DNA from: Thioalkalivibrio sp.
Lineage (GTDB): Bacteria > Pseudomonadota > Gammaproteobacteria > Ectothiorhodospirales > Ectothiorhodospiraceae
NCBI GenBank assembly: GCA_018224485.1
Contig: JAGTVE010000313.1
Coordinates: 1 to 15,049 of the forward strand
DNA length: 15,049 nt
Direction of reading: 5' to 3'
In this document: positions 14,515 through 15,049 of the stretch, in pieces
How the letters are laid out: each line of letters opens with the position of its first letter
Position numbering within the stretch: the stretch's first letter is position 1
Made by a program: the position numbers and the translations under genes
The notes under the pieces: generated by a model
Told to the model about the DNA's origin: nothing
Seen by the model: only the letters and a program-made list of their open reading frames with translations
The model's database searches: none

Positions 14515-15049
14515 ATGACCAACGGAGCCGGCCGTCGCCGCCTGCGGGTGCTGGCATCGATTCCGCTGTTCGCCACGATGTCCGCCGCGGCCGGCACCGA
14601 GTCCGGTCTCTCGCTGGAGCTGGACATCGGTTCGATGGTCCACGAGGTCTTCGACGCGCGTAACCTGCGCGCCCACGTCTCCTGGGTCGGGCCTGAACCC
14701 CGCTTCGAGGTCCGGGCCGACCGCCTGCGTCTCGCCGAACCGGTCGGGAAGATCGAGGGCCTCCGGCTCAGCTGCCCGCGCGTGGAGATCAGCGCGCAGC
14801 GAATGGCCTGTGCCGATGCCCGCCTGACCGCACGGGGAGACGGATGGCGCCTCGACGCGGCGGAGCTGGGCTTCGACTGGGACCGGGAGACGGGCTCGGT
14901 GCGCTTTTCGGCACCCTGGCCGGGCCTGTTCCGCGGTCACGGCCGCGTCAGTGGTTCCGCCGGGGCTGCCGGGCTGCGCGTGGACCTCGACGTGGCCGGG
15001 CTTGATCTGCCGATGCTGATGGATTCCGGCCTGGTGCCGCTGGAGGTGC
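14515..15049 (+). CDS. Exported protein of unknown function, possibly AsmA/YdbH-like (5' part only)
   Basis: An open frame runs from 14440 past the window end; the first ATG is at 14515, giving 178 residues with the rest missing. It starts with arginines and a hydrophobic stretch ending in AAAG, a likely signal peptide cleaved near 26. Two cysteines, Cys87 (LRLSCPRVEIS) and Cys99 (RMACADARLT), could pair in the periplasm. Repeated short stretches such as LRLSCPRVEI, ARLTARGDGWRLDAAELGFDW and GHGRVSGSAGAAGLRVDLDVAGLDL alternate hydrophobic and polar residues. That is the look of the long beta-groove proteins of the AsmA/YdbH/TamB lipid-transport group. The assignment to that group is tentative and rests on composition, not a motif. 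No clear Shine-Dalgarno precedes the ATG. The 170 bp between the preceding gene and this start show no promoter or terminator. Confidence 0.55.
   Translation, partial: MTNGAGRRRLRVLASIPLFATMSAAAGTESGLSLELDIGSMVHEVFDARNLRAHVSWVGPEPRFEVRADRLRLAEPVGKIEGLRLSCPRVEISAQRMACADARLTARGDGWRLDAAELGFDWDRETGSVRFSAPWPGLFRGHGRVSGSAGAAGLRVDLDVAGLDLPMLMDSGLVPLEV

Noticed and set aside
14505..14516. Short palindrome CATCC-G-GGATG over the start of the last gene
   Set aside because: Five-base arms with a single central base are common by chance in this composition.

Overview
The window is about 15 kb of uniformly GC-rich chromosomal DNA from a Gram-negative bacterium, almost certainly a gammaproteobacterium. 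The evidence is an LptD with the paired-cysteine pattern, an E. coli-type family I pyrophosphatase, an mrdA-rodA-mltB-rlpA-dacC cluster, and ybeD-lipB-lipA nearby. A persulfide dioxygenase and a D-amino-acid aminotransferase gene between dacC and ybeD fit lineages such as Chromatiales/Ectothiorhodospiraceae or Xanthomonadales relatives, but that placement is an inference and I cannot fix the genus. Most of the window is a well-ordered housekeeping region; I do not see a defence island, prophage, CRISPR array or RNA gene.

Left part (1-2320): the 3'-truncated lptD runs leftwards off the window. Across a 272-bp divergent intergenic region, ppa runs rightwards. That region holds a perfect -10 box for ppa, a plausible minus-strand promoter for lptD, and a short perfect inverted repeat inside it.

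Central part (2318-11099): a long rightward run of cell-envelope and lipoate genes. mrdA (PBP2), rodA, mltB and rlpA are each joined by 4-bp ATGA overlaps. They encode the elongasome transpeptidase and glycosyltransferase plus two outer-membrane lipoproteins that act on glycan strands. After a 188-bp gap with a possible promoter come dacC (D,D-carboxypeptidase), dat (D-amino-acid aminotransferase), ybeD and lipB, again tightly packed. The theme is building and trimming the lateral wall, with the first step of lipoate attachment at the end.

Right part (11100-15049): lipA (lipoyl synthase) faces lipB. It is bracketed by two inverted copies of a 140-175 bp palindrome-rich repeat element; one copy carries an additional perfect 30-bp palindrome. 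Further right, a minus-strand pair, ibaG (BolA family) and an uncharacterised HExxH protein gene, is translationally coupled. Divergent from them is a persulfide dioxygenase gene. The window ends inside an unrecognised exported-protein gene that may be AsmA/YdbH-like.

The items most worth following up are the repeat element around lipA with its embedded palindrome, and the uncharacterised HEACH protein coupled to ibaG.
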